Shown here one piece after another: positions 33,075-43,400 of a stretch of DNA of 64,000 bases. How positions within the stretch are numbered: position 1 is the first letter of the stretch; every line of letters begins with the position of its first letter. The notes under the pieces were generated by a model that had not been told where the DNA came from, searched no databases, and saw nothing but the letters and a program-made list of their open reading frames with translations. This DNA comes from Pseudomonas libanensis. GTDB lineage: Bacteria > Pseudomonadota > Gammaproteobacteria > Pseudomonadales > Pseudomonadaceae. The stretch lies in assembly GCF_001439685.1 (NCBI RefSeq), contig NZ_JYLH01000017.1, positions 78,356 to 142,355 of the forward strand. Reading direction: 5' to 3'. A program made the translations under genes and the position numbers.

Positions 33075-33731
33075 ATGCGCCTGGCTTTATTCGACTTGGA
33101 CAACACGCTCCTGGGTGGTGACAGCGATCACGCCTGGGGTGATTACCTGTGTGAGCGCGGGTTTCTCGACCCGATCGCCTACAAGGCCCGCAACGATGCG
33201 TTCTACCAGGACTACCTGGCCGGCACGCTGAATAATGCCGCCTACCTGAACTTCTGCCTGGAAATCCTCGGCCGCACCGAAATGGCCCAGTTGGACGAGT
33301 GGCACAACGACTATATGCGCGACTGCATCGAGCCGATCATGCTGCCCAAGGCGGTGGAACTGCTGGCCAAGCACCGCGCCGCGGGCGACAAGCTGGTGAT
33401 CATCACCGCCACCAACCGTTTCGTCACTGCGCCAATTGCCGCACGGCTGGGCGTCGAGACCCTGATCGCCACCGAATGCGAAATGCAGGGCGGCCGCTAT
33501 ACCGGGCGCAGCACCGATGTGCCGTGCTTTCGCGAAGGCAAGGTGACGCGCTTGAACCGTTGGCTGGAAGAGACCGGGTACAGCCTGGAAGACAGCTATT
33601 TCTATAGCGATTCGATGAATGACTTGCCGTTGCTGGAACAGGTGACGCATCCGGTGGCGGTGGATCCGGATCCGAATTTGCGTGCTGAAGCCGAGAAGCG
33701 CGGCTGGCCGGTGATTACGCTGCGTAGCTGA
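33075..33731 (+). CDS. HAD-IB family hydrolase (SerB-like phosphatase)
   Basis: A 218-residue HAD enzyme. Motif I is FDLDNTLLGGDSDH, motif II VIITATNRF, the lysine is in GKVTRLNRW and motif III is YSDSMNDLPLLE. A helical cap lies between motifs I and II. The HAD-IB class includes phosphoserine phosphatase and small-molecule phosphatases; the catalytic residues are all present, so it should be active. Its substrate is not known. It is conserved beside rppH in pseudomonads. A REP pair follows the stop. Confidence 0.85.
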   Translation: MRLALFDLDNTLLGGDSDHAWGDYLCERGFLDPIAYKARNDAFYQDYLAGTLNNAAYLNFCLEILGRTEMAQLDEWHNDYMRDCIEPIMLPKAVELLAKHRAAGDKLVIITATNRFVTAPIAARLGVETLIATECEMQGGRYTGRSTDVPCFREGKVTRLNRWLEETGYSLEDSYFYSDSMNDLPLLEQVTHPVAVDPDPNLRAEAEKRGWPVITLRS

Positions 33732-33735
33732 TGGC

Positions 33736-33826
33736 CCTATCGGGGGCAAGCCCCCTCCCACACTTGACCGAGTTCCAACATGAGAATGTGGTCAAAAATG
33801 TGGGAGGGGGCTTGCCCCCGATGCAG
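33736..33826. repeat. REP pair (REPIN), outward architecture
   Basis: GGGGGCTTGCC-type units inverted around about 40 bases, between the convergent HAD gene and the DUF2269 gene. The spacer repeats part of the REP tail (GAGAATGTGGTCAAAAATGTGG), suggesting a past local duplication. Confidence 0.85.
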
Positions 33827-33844
33827 CCGACGCAGTCTAAAGCC

Positions 33845-34258
33845 CTAAACCGGCTTCGCGCCCATGAGCCCTGCAATCGCGACAAACCCCACCAGGCTGA
33901 CCACCGCCAGCACCAGGGTGAAATTCAGGCTGCCGCCCTCGCCTTTGCGCAGGCGATTAAGCCGCGCCACCAGCCAGAACCAGGCCAGCGCCGCCACGGT
34001 GTAGAGGATGCTGGACCCCAGGATCCAGGTTTGCCCCAACGGCCAGCCGAGCAGGTGCACCAGCCACCAGCCGGTGAAGGGCATGCTCACCAGGCAAATC
34101 CCCATCAGCAGCCATACAAATGCCCAGGGGCGCTGCACGGTCGCGGCCGGGCCGGCACTACGTTTACGCCAGGCCAATACGGCCAGGCCGAGGCCGCTGA
34201 GCAGCAGCAATACGGTGGCGGTGATGTGGATAACCTTGAGGGTGGTCAGCGTTTCCAT
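33845..34258 (-). CDS. DUF2269 membrane protein
   Basis: A 137-residue protein with four predicted membrane segments (about 7-27, 45-65, 72-95, 112-132). It starts METLTTLKVIHITATVLLLLSG, the usual DUF2269 beginning with a His in helix 1, and has GWWLVHLLGWPLGQTWILGS in the middle. Intramembrane histidines raise the possibility of haem or metal binding, but nothing is proven. AAGGAA precedes the ATG. It lies 41 bases downstream of ilvA on the same strand. Confidence 0.8.
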   Translation of the reverse strand: METLTTLKVIHITATVLLLLSGLGLAVLAWRKRSAGPAATVQRPWAFVWLLMGICLVSMPFTGWWLVHLLGWPLGQTWILGSSILYTVAALAWFWLVARLNRLRKGEGGSLNFTLVLAVVSLVGFVAIAGLMGAKPV

Positions 34259-34299
34259 GGTCTCGATTCCTTTAAAGGCCGCTCAGTCAGCGTAGTCGC

Positions 34300-35814
<1,515 letters not shown>

Positions 35815-35951
35815 CGGCAGGCATCTACTTCACGGGTTGGGCAGGACCAAGGAGTCTAACCCGGCTTTTGGCCGGGCGACCACACGAATCCCGAGGTTTT
35901 GTTGGGTTATACTCGCCGCCCTCGATAATTCCCCGCCGTTCCGGAGCCCGC

Positions 35952-36623
35952 ATGACCCAGGATCAACTCAAACAGGCAGTGGCCCAGGCCGCTGTCGATT
36001 TAATCCTTCCTAAACTCGACGACAAGAGCATCGTCGGTGTCGGCACCGGTTCCACCGCCAACTGCTTTATCGACGCACTGGCCCAGCACAAGGGCGCGTT
36101 CGATGGCGCAGTCGCCAGCTCCGAAGCCACCGCCGCACGCCTGAAAGGCCATGGCATTCCGGTGTACGAGCTCAACACCGTGAGCGACCTGGAGTTCTAC
36201 GTCGATGGCGCCGATGAAAGCGACGAACACCTGAACCTGATCAAGGGCGGCGGCGCAGCCCTGACCCGCGAGAAAATTGTCGCGGCCGTGGCCAAGACCT
36301 TCATCTGCATCGCCGATGCCAGCAAGCTGGTGCCGGTGCTCGGCGCCTTCCCGTTGCCGGTGGAAGTCATCCCCATGGCCCGCAGCCATGTGGCCCGCGA
36401 ACTGGTGAAGTTGGGCGGCGACCCGGTGTACCGCGAAGGGGTGTTGACCGACAACGGCAACATCATCATCGATGTGTTCAATATGCAGATCACCAACCCC
36501 GTGGAGTTGGAGACGCAGATCAACGCCATCGTGGGTGTAGTCACCAACGGCCTGTTCGCGGCGCGCCCGGCCGATGTGTTGCTGCTGGGCACCCCGGAAG
36601 GCGTGAAAACCCTAAAGGCCTGA
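35952..36623 (+). CDS. rpiA: Ribose-5-phosphate isomerase A
   Basis: A 223-residue RpiA interconverting ribose-5-phosphate and ribulose-5-phosphate in the pentose phosphate pathway. Motifs seen are GVGTGSTANCFID, SSEATAARLKGHG, DGADESD, the catalytic-region KGGGAALTREKIVA and VLTDNGNIIIDV. I chose ATG 35952 with GGAG just upstream; an in-frame extension to 35868 would run through the ilvA/rpiA promoter. Length is exactly that of the enzyme in other pseudomonads. Confidence 0.97.
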   Translation: MTQDQLKQAVAQAAVDLILPKLDDKSIVGVGTGSTANCFIDALAQHKGAFDGAVASSEATAARLKGHGIPVYELNTVSDLEFYVDGADESDEHLNLIKGGGAALTREKIVAAVAKTFICIADASKLVPVLGAFPLPVEVIPMARSHVARELVKLGGDPVYREGVLTDNGNIIIDVFNMQITNPVELETQINAIVGVVTNGLFAARPADVLLLGTPEGVKTLKA

Positions 36624-36958
36624 CCCTGTGGGAGCCGGGCTTGCCCGCGATGCAGACGACTCGGTGTATCAATGGATACCGAGGCGATGCCATCGCAGGC
36701 AAGCCAGCTCCCACATTTGTTAGGCGCTCGGCTCTAGAGCGATGTAACAAAAACGCTACTTTTCGCAGCACTCCTCGCCAAAACCGTGCGCTCGGTCACG
36801 GCACGCCAAGTCCCGCCTGGTATCCAATCCGTTACAAATTACAGCCACGCGACCCACGCGTTTAACAATGCGCCAATTTGCAGCCGCCCACGGAATGAGG
36901 CGCGCATTGTGCAAAGGGTCTGGGCTTTGAACATTCCCATCACCTCAAGGAAGACCTT
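36624..36958. other. 335-base gap between rpiA and aaaA
   Basis: The first ~95 bases are a REP pair. The rest (36720-36958) has no gene. It is likely to hold the aaaA promoter; I see no clear -35/-10 or operator, only an AT-richer stretch around 36825-36870. Confidence 0.6.
36627..36719. repeat. REP pair (REPIN), mixed subtypes, inward
   Basis: Left unit TGTGGGAGCCGGGCTTGCCC, right unit CATCGCAGGCAAGCCAGCTC, inverted around about 35 bases. It follows the rpiA stop by a few bases. Confidence 0.82.
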
Positions 36959-38905
36959 GTGATAAAGCCCCTAGCCCTCGCCATCAGCGTTGCCGGTGCC
37001 CTGCTGTCCGCGCAAGCCCAGGCCTACGATTACGGCCAGCACGCCAACACCACCCTGGAAAAACTGATCAATGACTACCCCGGTCGTTATCGCGGTACGA
37101 CCAATTTTGCCGGCGCTGCGGGTTGGATGCAGAGCCAGATGGGCACGGCCTATTCCATCAGCCGTCAGGACTTCACTTGGAACAACGGCAGCCGCGCTTC
37201 GCAAAATGTGGTGGCCTACGCCGCCGGCACCAAGCCGCAGTACGTGGTGATCGGCGCGCATTTCGATACCTATTTTGGTCGCCCGGCCCTGCAAGGCCTG
37301 GACGACAATGGCTCCGGTGCCAGCGTGTTGACCGAGGTCGCCAAGAACCTCGGCGGCCTGCAACTGGAAAATGGCCTGCAAATAGTCGGCTTCGGCGCCG
37401 AAGAAGAAGGCTTACGTGGCTCCCGCGCCTTTGTCGACTCGCTCAGCGCCAGCCATCGCGCCAATATGCTGGCGATGATCAACCTCGACAGCTTGATCAC
37501 CGGCGACATGATGTACGCCCACGCCGGTCAGAACAGCACCGCCAACCCGGCCTTGGCGTCATTGCGTGAGCACACGTTCCAGATCGCCAAGGAGTTGAAC
37601 ATCCCGCTGTTCGCCAACCCCGGCCTGGACCCGCAATACCCTCAGGGCACTGGCTGTTGCAGCGATGGCGAGGCGTTTGAACCGCTGAACATCCCGATCC
37701 TTTATGTCGAGGCCACCAACTGGGAACTGGGTGACCTGGACGGCTACACCCAGACCGACAACCCGAAAATCCCCGGTGGCTCGACCTGGCACGACCCGAA
37801 CGAAGACAACAAAGCCGTGCTCACCGATGCCTTCGGCCAGGCGCGCATCGACCAGCGCCTGCGTGACTATTCACGCCTGCTCAGCCGCCTGGTGCTGGAG
37901 TTGACCAACGCCGACCTGATGGCCTCAACGGCGTCCGGCGGTGCAGTCGCACGCAATATGCAAGACAACCTGCAGCGTCAGCATCAGGCCATGGTGCGCT
38001 TGCATGATCGCCGCTGGCTGACCCTGCAGGCCGCCAGCCGGGAGGTCGGCAGCTTTGATGGCGAAATCGGCGTGGATGGCGAATACAACCCGGACAGTGG
38101 CTTCGACAGCGCCCCCAATCCCGAAGCCCGGCGTCTGGGCCTGCATGCCCTAGGCGACTATCAACTGACCTCGAGCCTGAATATCGGCGCCAGCCTGAGC
38201 TACCTCAATGGCCGCGACAAACTCGAGCATCGCGGCAAACTGGACAGTGACACCTGGCAGGCAGCCGCCTATGCACTGCTCAACGATGGCGGGCCAAGCT
38301 GGCTGGCCGGCGACCTGAGCGTCGGCCACACGCGCTTGGACTCCAGGCGCAACCTGGTCATCCAGGCCAATGGCGGGCCGATCCTGCTCAATCAGCAACT
38401 GAGCGGCGAGACCGACGCTCTGGCATTGGGCGCACGGGTTCTGGGCGGCTATGACTTTGACTTCGGCACCTTGAAGAGCGGGCCGTTCGCCGGTCTGGAC
38501 TATACCCATTACCGCATCGACAAATTTCACGAAAAACAGAACCTGCGCACGGCCCTGGAGTACGAAGAACAGTCTTTCGGCTCCCTGGAAGCCAGCCTCG
38601 GCTGGCGCGTGCGTGGCGCGGTCGCCCTGCCCTACGGCCTGAGCCTGCTGCCTTATGGCGACATCGCCTGGGTCAAGGAATTGGCCGACGGTCGCCTCGA
38701 CGACCTGCAACTGAGCGCACGTGCCGATGGCCAGGCGCGCACCGCCAGGCTCGGTTCAGTGGACAAGAGCTTCGGCCGGGCGCAGATCGGCAGCCAATTG
38801 GCGATCACCCCGGAATTGGGCGTGTATGCCGAGGTCAATAGCCGCCTGGGGCATGCCGAAGGCAGCCAGACCGGTTATTCACTGGGCGTGCAATGGATGT
38901 TCTGA
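36959..38905 (+). CDS. aaaA: Autotransporter aminopeptidase AaaA (M28 family)
   Basis: A 648-residue cell-surface enzyme. A signal peptide (to about 22, AQAQA) leads into an M28 zinc aminopeptidase domain (about 25-320). Metal-site motifs are GAHFDTYF, LDDNGSGAS, GAEEEGLRGS, NLDS and STWHDPNEDN. A linker (about 330-390) is followed by a C-terminal autotransporter beta-barrel (about 390-648) ending in WMF. Size, domain order and position beside rpiA match P. aeruginosa AaaA, which releases N-terminal arginine from peptides. The start is GTG with AAGGAAG upstream. It probably supplies amino acids from extracellular peptides; arginine specificity is inferred. Confidence 0.9.
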   Translation: MIKPLALAISVAGALLSAQAQAYDYGQHANTTLEKLINDYPGRYRGTTNFAGAAGWMQSQMGTAYSISRQDFTWNNGSRASQNVVAYAAGTKPQYVVIGAHFDTYFGRPALQGLDDNGSGASVLTEVAKNLGGLQLENGLQIVGFGAEEEGLRGSRAFVDSLSASHRANMLAMINLDSLITGDMMYAHAGQNSTANPALASLREHTFQIAKELNIPLFANPGLDPQYPQGTGCCSDGEAFEPLNIPILYVEATNWELGDLDGYTQTDNPKIPGGSTWHDPNEDNKAVLTDAFGQARIDQRLRDYSRLLSRLVLELTNADLMASTASGGAVARNMQDNLQRQHQAMVRLHDRRWLTLQAASREVGSFDGEIGVDGEYNPDSGFDSAPNPEARRLGLHALGDYQLTSSLNIGASLSYLNGRDKLEHRGKLDSDTWQAAAYALLNDGGPSWLAGDLSVGHTRLDSRRNLVIQANGGPILLNQQLSGETDALALGARVLGGYDFDFGTLKSGPFAGLDYTHYRIDKFHEKQNLRTALEYEEQSFGSLEASLGWRVRGAVALPYGLSLLPYGDIAWVKELADGRLDDLQLSARADGQARTARLGSVDKSFGRAQIGSQLAITPELGVYAEVNSRLGHAEGSQTGYSLGVQWMF

Positions 38906-39814
38906 TCAGGGTTTCTTGAACACGTAGAACAGGTTCGGCTCGCTGACCATGTACAAGGTGCCGTCATCATCCATGGCAATCCCTTCGGCCTGGGGCACGC
39001 GCTTGCTCAGGCCATGACGCCCTTTAAGCAGCGACAGACTGCTTAAAGGGCGACCGTCGATATCCAGTTCCAGCACCAGGAATGATTCATCCGATAGCGC
39101 CAGCAGATGGCCGCTGCGCTCGTCGTATTGCAGGCTCGACAGGTCGCGCACAAACAACCCGGCATCGCGCTTGGGGTTGTTGATCACATGCACCGAGTAG
39201 GTTTTTTCCGGCTTGAAATGGGGAAATCCGTGGACCTCGTAGATCAGCATCGGGTCGCGTTCCTTGGCCACGAACAGGCGCTTGCCTACCGAGTCGTAGG
39301 CCAACCCTTCAAAACCCTTGTTGCCGCCAATGTGTACGCCGAGGGTCATTTGCTCGGCATCGGCGGCATCGAGAAATTGCGTGTCATCGTCCACATGCAC
39401 CTTTATCAGCCGCTGCTGGCGCTCATCGCTGATGACATAGATGTTGTCGCTGATAAATTCCACCGCCTCGGCATCGCCAAAGCCCACCAGGGGGATGCGC
39501 CGCAGGATTTTGCCGTCCAGGGACAGCTCCACCAGCTCGGCGTTTTTATTGGTGACGGTAAACAGGCTTTTGCGCACCGGGTCGTAGGTCAGGGCCGAGA
39601 CGTCGTCGTCGAGCCCTTCGATCACCTGGCCTTCGACGATGACGCGATAGTCCGCCAGGCCAATCGCGCGCTCATCGGCGGGCTGGCGCCACACCTGCCA
39701 GTTGAACCAGGCACGCTCGAATAGGCGAAACTGCTGCGCCACGACCCCGGCGGCAACCAGGGCAAGCAACAGCAGGATGAAGAAAGCAGGTTTGGGACGG
39801 GCAAGTCGACGCAT
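38906..39814 (-). CDS. SdiA-regulated/YjiK-type beta-propeller-like protein (copy 1)
   Basis: A 302-residue protein with one N-terminal membrane anchor (about 8-28) and a periplasmic SdiA-regulated domain. Its blades show LSALTYDPVRKSLFTVTNK, EAVEFISDNIYVISDERQQ, FEGLAYDSVGKRLFVAKER and SSLQYDERSGHLLALSDES. It ends GIAMDDDGTLYMVSEPNLFYVFKKP. Repeats of this kind form a propeller; function is unknown. It is convergent with aaaA (its stop abuts the aaaA stop) and is followed upstream by a paralogue on the same strand. Confidence 0.8.
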   Translation of the reverse strand: MRRLARPKPAFFILLLLALVAAGVVAQQFRLFERAWFNWQVWRQPADERAIGLADYRVIVEGQVIEGLDDDVSALTYDPVRKSLFTVTNKNAELVELSLDGKILRRIPLVGFGDAEAVEFISDNIYVISDERQQRLIKVHVDDDTQFLDAADAEQMTLGVHIGGNKGFEGLAYDSVGKRLFVAKERDPMLIYEVHGFPHFKPEKTYSVHVINNPKRDAGLFVRDLSSLQYDERSGHLLALSDESFLVLELDIDGRPLSSLSLLKGRHGLSKRVPQAEGIAMDDDGTLYMVSEPNLFYVFKKP

Positions 39815-39935
39815 TGGGCAATGCTCAGAAGAAAAACTGGCGAATAGATATCAAGGTCGCCTGAATTTAAACTTAAACGCACCGAACTGTCTGGCGAATG
39901 CCGTTTATAAAGAAAAGTCTGACGTAATTTGTCAG

Positions 39936-40862
39936 TTATTTCTGCTTTTCAAAACGATAGAACAGGTTTGGCTCACTGACCATGTACAGGTTGCCGCTCT
40001 CGTCCATGGTCACCCCTTCGGCGCGGGGGATGGTGTCTTTCAGGCCATTGAAGCCACCGAGCAAGGTCATGAAGCTGACTTGCTCGCCTTTCTCGTCCAA
40101 TTCCAGCAACAGATGGGAGTCGGCTGACAGCGCCAATAAGTGCCCGGTACGGGGATCGATCTCCAGCGCCGAGAGGTTGCGCATGTCCAGTTCGCTACTG
40201 GCCAGCTTGGCCTTGCTGCCAGTCAGGCGTTGGCTGCCATCGCTTTTCCAGGTGAACAGCGCCGGCGGGCGCTCTTCGCCCAGTACGAGTTGCTGGTTGC
40301 GCTTGTCCCAGGTAATGGCTTCAAAGGCTTTGTTCTGGTCTGCGGACGGGCCAAGGTCATAACTGGGGAAGTCAGCCTTGTTCAACGCGGTGGTAGCGGC
40401 GTCGACCCTGACAATGGTCAGGCTGTGCTGACGCTCATCGACCACCGCCATCAGGCCGTTTTCCATCACCGTCAGGCCTTCCGGATTGTTCCAGCCGTTG
40501 AGCGGCATCTTGCGCAGCACATCGCCTTGCAGGCTCAGCTCGACGAGGAACGGGTTCTTGCCCATGACGGAAAACAAGGTTTTGGTCTGGGGGTTGTAGG
40601 ACAGGTCCGAAGCCTCATCCTTCTCCATACCGGGCAGCAACTTGGCATCGATGACCACGTGATAATCCGGGAGCCACACACTCTCCTGGCGTTCGGCCGG
40701 GCTCTCGAAGCGCTCCAGCACCCACAACACACCGCGATCGTCCCAATGCATGGCCCAGGCAACCCCATACAGAATGGCACCGGCCAGAAACACCCAGGAA
40801 TACCAGCGCATGGACAAGCGGGAGCGAAGCGAAGGTTTCGAAGTGGGCAGAGGCACGGCCAT
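39936..40862 (-). CDS. SdiA-regulated/YjiK-type protein (copy 2)
   Basis: A 308-residue paralogue of the preceding gene. It has an N-terminal membrane anchor (about 17-40, WYSWVFLAGAILYGVAWAM) and the same repeated blades (ASDLSYNPQTKTLFSVMGK, GLMAVVDERQHSLTIVRVD, LSALEIDPRTGHLLALSADS), ending ITMDES-like then GNLYMVSEPNLFYRFEKQK. The C-terminal dozen residues are nearly identical to copy 1, so this is a tandem duplication that has diverged elsewhere. I chose ATG 40862 (GGAA upstream); a TTG 16 codons earlier is less likely. Function is not known. Confidence 0.8.
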   Translation of the reverse strand: MAVPLPTSKPSLRSRLSMRWYSWVFLAGAILYGVAWAMHWDDRGVLWVLERFESPAERQESVWLPDYHVVIDAKLLPGMEKDEASDLSYNPQTKTLFSVMGKNPFLVELSLQGDVLRKMPLNGWNNPEGLTVMENGLMAVVDERQHSLTIVRVDAATTALNKADFPSYDLGPSADQNKAFEAITWDKRNQQLVLGEERPPALFTWKSDGSQRLTGSKAKLASSELDMRNLSALEIDPRTGHLLALSADSHLLLELDEKGEQVSFMTLLGGFNGLKDTIPRAEGVTMDESGNLYMVSEPNLFYRFEKQK

Positions 40863-40996
40863 TGAGCGCTTTTCCGGAAAGTCAGCTGTAGGGGATAGCA
40901 CAGGATTCAAGGACCCGCGCGCAAGAGCAGGGAATTATCCGGATGGTGTGTGAAAAAAATGCAAAACGCCGGATCTTGCAGAGGTACACGGCCAAC

Positions 40997-41100
40997 TGTG
41001 GGAGCGGGCTTGCCCGCGATGCAGGCACCTCGGTATGTCAGTCACACCGCAGTGATGCTATCGCAGGCAAGCCAGCTCCCACACAAGCCCGCTCCCACAG
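40997..41100. repeat. REP cluster with three units
   Basis: An inward pair (TGTGGGAGCGGGCTTGCCC and CGCAGGCAAGCCAGCTCCC) followed directly by a third half-unit ACAAGCCCGCTCCCACAG. The third piece matches the left unit type, as though a second pair had collapsed onto the first. Confidence 0.8.
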
Positions 41101-41112
41101 CTTGGCAGTGAT

Positions 41113-41778
41113 TTAGCGCACGACGCTTTCGAAGCGATTGACACCCGCCAGCTCCAACACCACTTCATCCCCCACATTCAACGGGCCAACACCCGCCGGG
41201 GTGCCGGTCAGGATCACGTCGCCCGCCTGCAGGGAGAAGCAACCCGCCATGTACTGAATCATCGGCACAATCGGGTTGAGCATCTGCGCGCTGTTGCCGT
41301 CCTGGCGTACTTCGCCGTTGATGCTCAGGCGGATGCCGATATCGGTCAGATCCTCAAAGGTACTGCTGACCACGAAAGGTGCAAGCACCGCCGCGCCATC
41401 GAAGGACTTGGCGATTTCCCACGGCAGGCCCTTGGCTTTGAGCTCAGCCTGCTTGTCGCGCAAGGTCAGGTCCAGGGCCGGGGCGAAGCCGGAGATGGCG
41501 TCCAGTACTTCTTCACGGCTCGGTTTGGTCGACAATGGCTTACCGATCAACACGGCGATTTCCGCTTCGTAGTGCACCGAACCGCGCTCGGTTGGAATAT
41601 TGAAACCGCCTTCCAGCGACACCACGCAACTGCCCGGCTTGATGAACAGCAGGGGTTCGGTCGGCACCGGGTTGTCCAGTTCCTTGGCGTGTTCGGCGTA
41701 ATTGCGCCCAATGCAGACCACTTTACCCACAGGGAAGTGGATATTGGTGCCGTCGACATACTTGTGCTGGTAGCTCAT
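41113..41778 (-). CDS. Fumarylacetoacetate hydrolase-family protein
   Basis: A 221-residue FAH-fold enzyme. It has GRNYAEHAKELDNPVP, the metal-binding HYEAEIAVLIG, the FAPALDLTLRD region and the C-terminal GDVILTGTPAGVGPL. Members are acylpyruvases, fumarylpyruvate hydrolases or oxaloacetate tautomerase/decarboxylase-like enzymes (the FAHD1 type fits this length). The ATG at 41778 has GGAG upstream. It lies 22 bases downstream of the D-2-hydroxyglutarate dehydrogenase gene on the same strand, so it is probably co-transcribed and may act on a related 2-oxo acid. Confidence 0.85.
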   Translation of the reverse strand: MSYQHKYVDGTNIHFPVGKVVCIGRNYAEHAKELDNPVPTEPLLFIKPGSCVVSLEGGFNIPTERGSVHYEAEIAVLIGKPLSTKPSREEVLDAISGFAPALDLTLRDKQAELKAKGLPWEIAKSFDGAAVLAPFVVSSTFEDLTDIGIRLSINGEVRQDGNSAQMLNPIVPMIQYMAGCFSLQAGDVILTGTPAGVGPLNVGDEVVLELAGVNRFESVVR

Positions 41779-41800
41779 GGAACGACTCCTCAAGGTGCAG

Positions 41801-43195
41801 TTAAACAGCGAAGATCTTGCCGGGGTTCATGATCCCGTTCGGGTCGAACACGGCTTTCACCGCCTTCATGTACTCGATTTCAACCGGCGAGCGGCTGTAG
41901 GTCAGGTAATCGCGCTTGGTCATGCCCACCCCGTGTTCGGCGGAGATCGAACCGTTGTACTTCTCGACGGTTTCGAACACCCACTTATTCACGGTGGCGC
42001 ACTTGGCGAAGAACTCATCCTTGCTCAGGTTTTCCGGCTTGAGGATGTTCAAGTGCAGGTTGCCGTCGCCGATATGGCCGAACCAGACGATTTCGAAGTC
42101 CGGGTAGTGTTCACCGACTATCGCGTCAATTTCACTCAGGAACGCCGGCACTTTGGAGACCGTGACCGAGATGTCGTTCTTGTACGGCGTCCAGTGGGAA
42201 ATGGTCTCGGAGATATACTCGCGCAGTTTCCACAGGTTGTGCAGTTGGGTTTCGCTCTGGCTCATCACGCCGTCCAGCACCCAGCCCTGCTCGACGCAAT
42301 GCTCAAAGGTTTCCAGGGCGTGGTTGGCGACTTCTTCGGTGGTGGCTTCGAATTCCAGCAGCGCGTAGAACGGGCACTCGGTTTCGAACGGCGCCGGCAC
42401 ATCGCCGCGACCGAGGACTTTAGCCAGGGCCTTGTCGGAAAAGAACTCGAAGGCCGTCAGGTCCAGCTTGCTCTGGAACGCATGCAGCACCGGCATGATC
42501 GAGTCGAAGTCAGTGGTGCCGAGCACCATGGCGGTAAGGTTCTTCGGTGCACGGTCCAGGCGCATGGTGGCTTCGACCACAAAGCCCAGGGTGCCCTCGG
42601 CGCCGATGAACAGCTGACGCATGTCGTAGCCGGTGGCGTTCTTGATCAGGTCGCGATTCAACTCCAGCACATCGCCCTTGCCGGTGACCACCTTCATGCC
42701 GGCGACCCAGTTGCGGGTCATGCCGTAGCGAATCACCTTGATCCCGCCGGCATTGGTGCCGATATTGCCGCCAATCTGGCTGGAACCGGACGATGCAAAA
42801 TCCACCGGGTAGTACAGGCCGTTTTCTTCGGCGACGTTCTGCAGTTGCTTGGTGACCACCCCCGGTTGGCACACCGCAGTGCGGTCGGTGAGGTTCACAT
42901 TGAGGATCTGGTTCATGTAGTCGAACGACACCACCACTTCGCCATTGGCCGCCACCGCCGCCGCCGACAGGCCGGTACGACCGCCGGACGGCACCAGTGC
43001 CACCTTGTGCGTATTGGCCCAACGCACGATGGCCTGCACTTGCTCGGTGGTCTTGGGGAACACGATGGCGCTGGGCGCGGGTGCGAAGTGCTTGGTCCAA
43101 TCCTTGCCGTAAGCCTCCAGGGAGTCTGCATCGGTCAGCACTTTGCCGGGCTCAACCAGGGTCTTTAGCTCATCAATCAGGGCAGGATGGGTCAT
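41801..43195 (-). CDS. FAD-dependent D-2-hydroxyglutarate dehydrogenase (GlcD-like)
   Basis: A 464-residue flavoenzyme. The FAD_binding_4 domain (about 30-210) contains VALVPSGGRTGLSAAAV and SGSSQIGGNIGTNAGGIKVIRYG. The C-terminal FAD-oxidase domain carries the metal/substrate motif FGHIGDGNLHLNI and EHGVGMTKR. Its place divergent from serA strongly suggests D-2-hydroxyglutarate as substrate: SerA reduces 2-oxoglutarate to D-2-hydroxyglutarate while oxidising 3-phosphoglycerate, and this enzyme recycles it, as shown in P. stutzeri. The start MTHPALID at 43195 matches relatives; an upstream ATG at 43219 has a better ribosome site (AGGA) and is possible. Confidence 0.88.
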   Translation of the reverse strand: MTHPALIDELKTLVEPGKVLTDADSLEAYGKDWTKHFAPAPSAIVFPKTTEQVQAIVRWANTHKVALVPSGGRTGLSAAAVAANGEVVVSFDYMNQILNVNLTDRTAVCQPGVVTKQLQNVAEENGLYYPVDFASSGSSQIGGNIGTNAGGIKVIRYGMTRNWVAGMKVVTGKGDVLELNRDLIKNATGYDMRQLFIGAEGTLGFVVEATMRLDRAPKNLTAMVLGTTDFDSIMPVLHAFQSKLDLTAFEFFSDKALAKVLGRGDVPAPFETECPFYALLEFEATTEEVANHALETFEHCVEQGWVLDGVMSQSETQLHNLWKLREYISETISHWTPYKNDISVTVSKVPAFLSEIDAIVGEHYPDFEIVWFGHIGDGNLHLNILKPENLSKDEFFAKCATVNKWVFETVEKYNGSISAEHGVGMTKRDYLTYSRSPVEIEYMKAVKAVFDPNGIMNPGKIFAV

Positions 43196-43400
43196 CGACA
43201 GAACTCTCGAACAATTCATGGTCATCCTGAGAACGCTTCACGTCGCAGGAATAGGTGTTTAGCGGGGTGCGTATGCTAGCATACCGCCCCCGCAGGACAG
43301 ACCCAAAGGGCGTTTCTGCGGTGACGGCTTTCCTGCCGTCCGGGTCAGCTTAAGCGATCCGATTCCCTGCCATTTTTCTCCGGGATACAGGTTTACGCAG

